Source: UBA3071 sp965369635 (GTDB lineage: Bacteria > Chloroflexota > Anaerolineae > UBA3071). From it: DNA of 6,065 bases. Within the stretch, counting starts at the first letter, position 1. Each line of letters begins with the position of its first letter. The notes under the pieces were generated by a model. That model had not been told where the DNA came from. It searched no databases and saw only the letters and a program-made list of their open reading frames with translations. Of the stretch, positions 4,946-6,065 are shown in pieces. Location of the stretch: NCBI GenBank assembly GCA_965369635.1, contig CBDURC010000189.1, positions 1 through 6,065 of the forward strand. The letters run 5' to 3'. The position numbers and the translations under genes were made by a program.

Positions 4946-5834
4946 GCTCAGCGTTAGGAGAAAAGCGGTACTGCAAGAGCAAGGCCAGGCAATCCAGCAT
5001 CCAGTATCCATTCCCCAACTTGCATCCAACATCGCTCATCGCGGTGCTCGCTCCCTGGCCCCGGAGAACACCCTGGCCGCTGCGCGCAAGGGGTTAGGAG
5101 TTGGCGCGGACATGTGGGAGCTGGATGTACAACTCACTGTCGACGATGAGTTGATCGTGATGCACGACGGTGGGCTGGCCCGCACGAGCGACGTCAAGAA
5201 GCGCTTCCCCGATCGCCGCCCCTGGCGTGTCTCCGACTTCACCCTGGCCGAGATCCGGACCCTGGACTGTGGCTCCTGGTTCAACGAGAAAGACCCCTTC
5301 GGCCAGATACAGGCAGGCGTCGTCTCAGCCAGAGACCAGCACTCCTACGCCGGCGAGCGAGCGCCTACGTTGCGGGAAGCGCTGCAGTTCACCCTGGACA
5401 ACGACTGGCGGGTCAATGTGGAGCTCAAAGACCTGCCGAGCTGGGACAAGGGTGAACTCATGGTACGGAAGGCCGTTGCCCTGGTGGCGGAGATGGGGAT
5501 GGGGATGGAAGATTGGGTGATGATCTCCTCGTTCAACCACGACTATCTGCGGCAGGTGCGGGCGTTGACCGCACGCATCGCCATTGCGGTACTGAGCGTG
5601 TGGGCTATCAGGAAACCCGCTCGCTACCTGGCCGATATGCAGGCCCAGGCCTACAATCCCAGGAAGTCGGCTGTGCGGGCGGGGACGGTGCAGGCCCTGC
5701 GCTCGGCTGGCTTCGACGTCTACACCTGGACGGTGAACAGCCAGAGAACCATGCGCAAGCTGATCGGCATGGGCGTCAGCGGCATCATCACCGATTTCCC
5801 TCAAACCCTGGCCAAGACCCTGGGCCGCCGGTGA
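4932..5834 (+). CDS. Glycerophosphodiester phosphodiesterase (GDPD family, UgpQ-like)
   Basis: 300 residues from ATG 4932. GDPD enzymes hydrolyse glycerophosphodiesters (deacylated phospholipids) to glycerol-3-phosphate and an alcohol, using a TIM barrel and a divalent metal. Family motifs: HRGARSLAPENT (37-47; H37 catalytic), ELDVQ (E63, D65, metal ligands), VMHDGGLART (H78 catalytic), VELKD (E164), SSFNH (199-203), YTWTVN (264-269) and GIITDFP (284-290). No signal peptide is seen, so it is probably cytoplasmic. The start is uncertain. The domain proper begins at about residue 33, but there is no ATG, GTG or TTG in frame between there and ATG 4932, so about 33 leading residues come from two minisatellites. 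A TTG at 4890 would add 14 more. GGAG at 4920-4923 could serve ATG 4932. It follows glpK closely and supplies the same product, G3P. Confidence 0.92.
   Translation: MENGLLSVRRKAVLQEQGQAIQHPVSIPQLASNIAHRGARSLAPENTLAAARKGLGVGADMWELDVQLTVDDELIVMHDGGLARTSDVKKRFPDRRPWRVSDFTLAEIRTLDCGSWFNEKDPFGQIQAGVVSARDQHSYAGERAPTLREALQFTLDNDWRVNVELKDLPSWDKGELMVRKAVALVAEMGMGMEDWVMISSFNHDYLRQVRALTARIAIAVLSVWAIRKPARYLADMQAQAYNPRKSAVRAGTVQALRSAGFDVYTWTVNSQRTMRKLIGMGVSGIITDFPQTLAKTLGRR
4992..5030. repeat. Second 7-nt minisatellite, opposite orientation, inside the GDPD 5' end
   Basis: Units ATCCAGC, ATCCAGT, ATCCATT, CCCCAAC start at 4992, 4999, 5006 and 5013, then ATCCAAC at 5024. On the minus strand this is the TTGG/CTGGAT type of repeat. 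It encodes the IQHPVSIPQL-type residues just before the GDPD catalytic domain. Part of it (5015-5030) is imperfectly complementary to 4903-4914 in the upstream array. Confidence 0.75.
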
Positions 5835-5886
5835 GACGGGAGATGGCAACAGGGTCTGAGCTCGGCGGCTGACAGACTGGGACTAC

Positions 5887-5892
5887 GGGAGA
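5887..5892 (+). promoter_or_regulatory. Ribosome binding site of the HAD phosphatase gene
   Basis: GGGAGA lies one base before ATG 5894; its GGAG core is three bases from the ATG. This is closer than ideal, but it is the only purine-rich candidate and the encoded protein begins where the family normally does. The 59-base gap after the GDPD stop shows no clear terminator or promoter. Confidence 0.5.
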
Positions 5893-5893
5893 C

Positions 5894-6065
5894 ATGTTCC
5901 GCTATCGCGGCGTCATCTTCGATCTGGACGGCACGCTCTACCGCGGCGAGCAAGCCATCCCCGGAGCGCCGGAGACGGTGCGGTACTTGCGCGAGGCCGG
6001 CTGCCGCGTGACGTTCGTCTCCAACAAGCCGTTGGAACCGAGGGAACGTTACGCCGAGAAGCTCA
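5894..6065 (+). CDS. HAD superfamily subfamily IIA (NagD-like) phosphatase, N-terminal part
   Basis: 57 codons are visible before the window edge. Residues 8-14 (IFDLDGT) are HAD motif I with the nucleophile Asp10 and the acid/base Asp12. They are followed by LYRGEQAIPGA, a helix ETVRYLREAGCRV, then motif II FVSNKP (Ser43), and an RxRYAEKL-type helix. This order is characteristic of subfamily IIA, which includes NagD, AraL, phosphoglycolate/4-nitrophenyl phosphatases and glycerol-phosphate phosphatases. The substrate cannot be told from this fragment. Its place behind GDPD and glpK makes a glycerol-phosphate or other small phosphoester plausible (inference). It is likely the fourth gene of the operon. 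Confidence 0.88.
   Translation, partial: MFRYRGVIFDLDGTLYRGEQAIPGAPETVRYLREAGCRVTFVSNKPLEPRERYAEKL

Noticed and set aside
4890..5030. CRISPR-like array
   Set aside because: Units are 7 bases, contiguous and degenerate, with no spacers.

Overview
The window looks like a piece of a GC-rich bacterial chromosome, most likely from the Chloroflexota (Anaerolineae or a relative). This is inferred from three habits that often occur together in that group: a secreted enzyme with long Thr-Pro linkers, short degenerate TTGG-type minisatellites between and inside genes, and a stand-alone protein with a PhaR-type DNA-binding domain. No ribosomal or other marker gene is present to confirm it.

The layout is two divergent operons around an intergenic region at about 2507-2763. 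The leftward operon (minus strand) begins at a near-consensus promoter (TTGACA-N17-TAGAAT). It encodes a PhaR-like transcription regulator with a C-terminal coiled coil (2506 to 1946). This is coupled by an ATGA stop/start overlap to a large exported multidomain protein (1949 to 1, incomplete). That protein has a signal peptide, a Thr-Pro linker, a beta-sandwich module, a second Thr-Pro linker and a clan GH-A-like glycoside hydrolase barrel with NEP and SEWG motifs. Its stop lies outside the window. It is the only gene in 1-1949, and it is open over all 649 codons seen.

The rightward operon is a glycerol / glycerophospholipid cluster: plsY-like acyl-phosphate:G3P acyltransferase (2764-3372), glpK glycerol kinase (3387-4886), a cytoplasmic-type glycerophosphodiester phosphodiesterase (about 4932-5834), and the start of a HAD subfamily IIA (NagD-like) phosphatase (5894 to the window end). 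Together these could release glycerol-3-phosphate from phospholipid head groups, make it from glycerol, and return it to phospholipid as lysophosphatidate. The HAD enzyme could dephosphorylate a small phosphoester in the same pool.

The points most worth a second look are: (i) a hairpin with a perfect 20-bp stem, built from oppositely oriented 8-nt minisatellites, just upstream of the plsY ribosome binding site; (ii) a pair of oppositely oriented 7-nt minisatellites between glpK and the phosphodiesterase, read as the N-terminus of the latter; (iii) a PlsY homologue with several replaced motif residues; (iv) a glycerol kinase lacking visible FBP- and HPr-type regulatory residues; (v) a near-leaderless promoter and a dyad between the two divergent promoters; and (vi) coupling of a PhaR-like regulator to a secreted glycoside hydrolase. 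I found no CRISPR array, RNA gene, insertion sequence or clearly new defence-type system.
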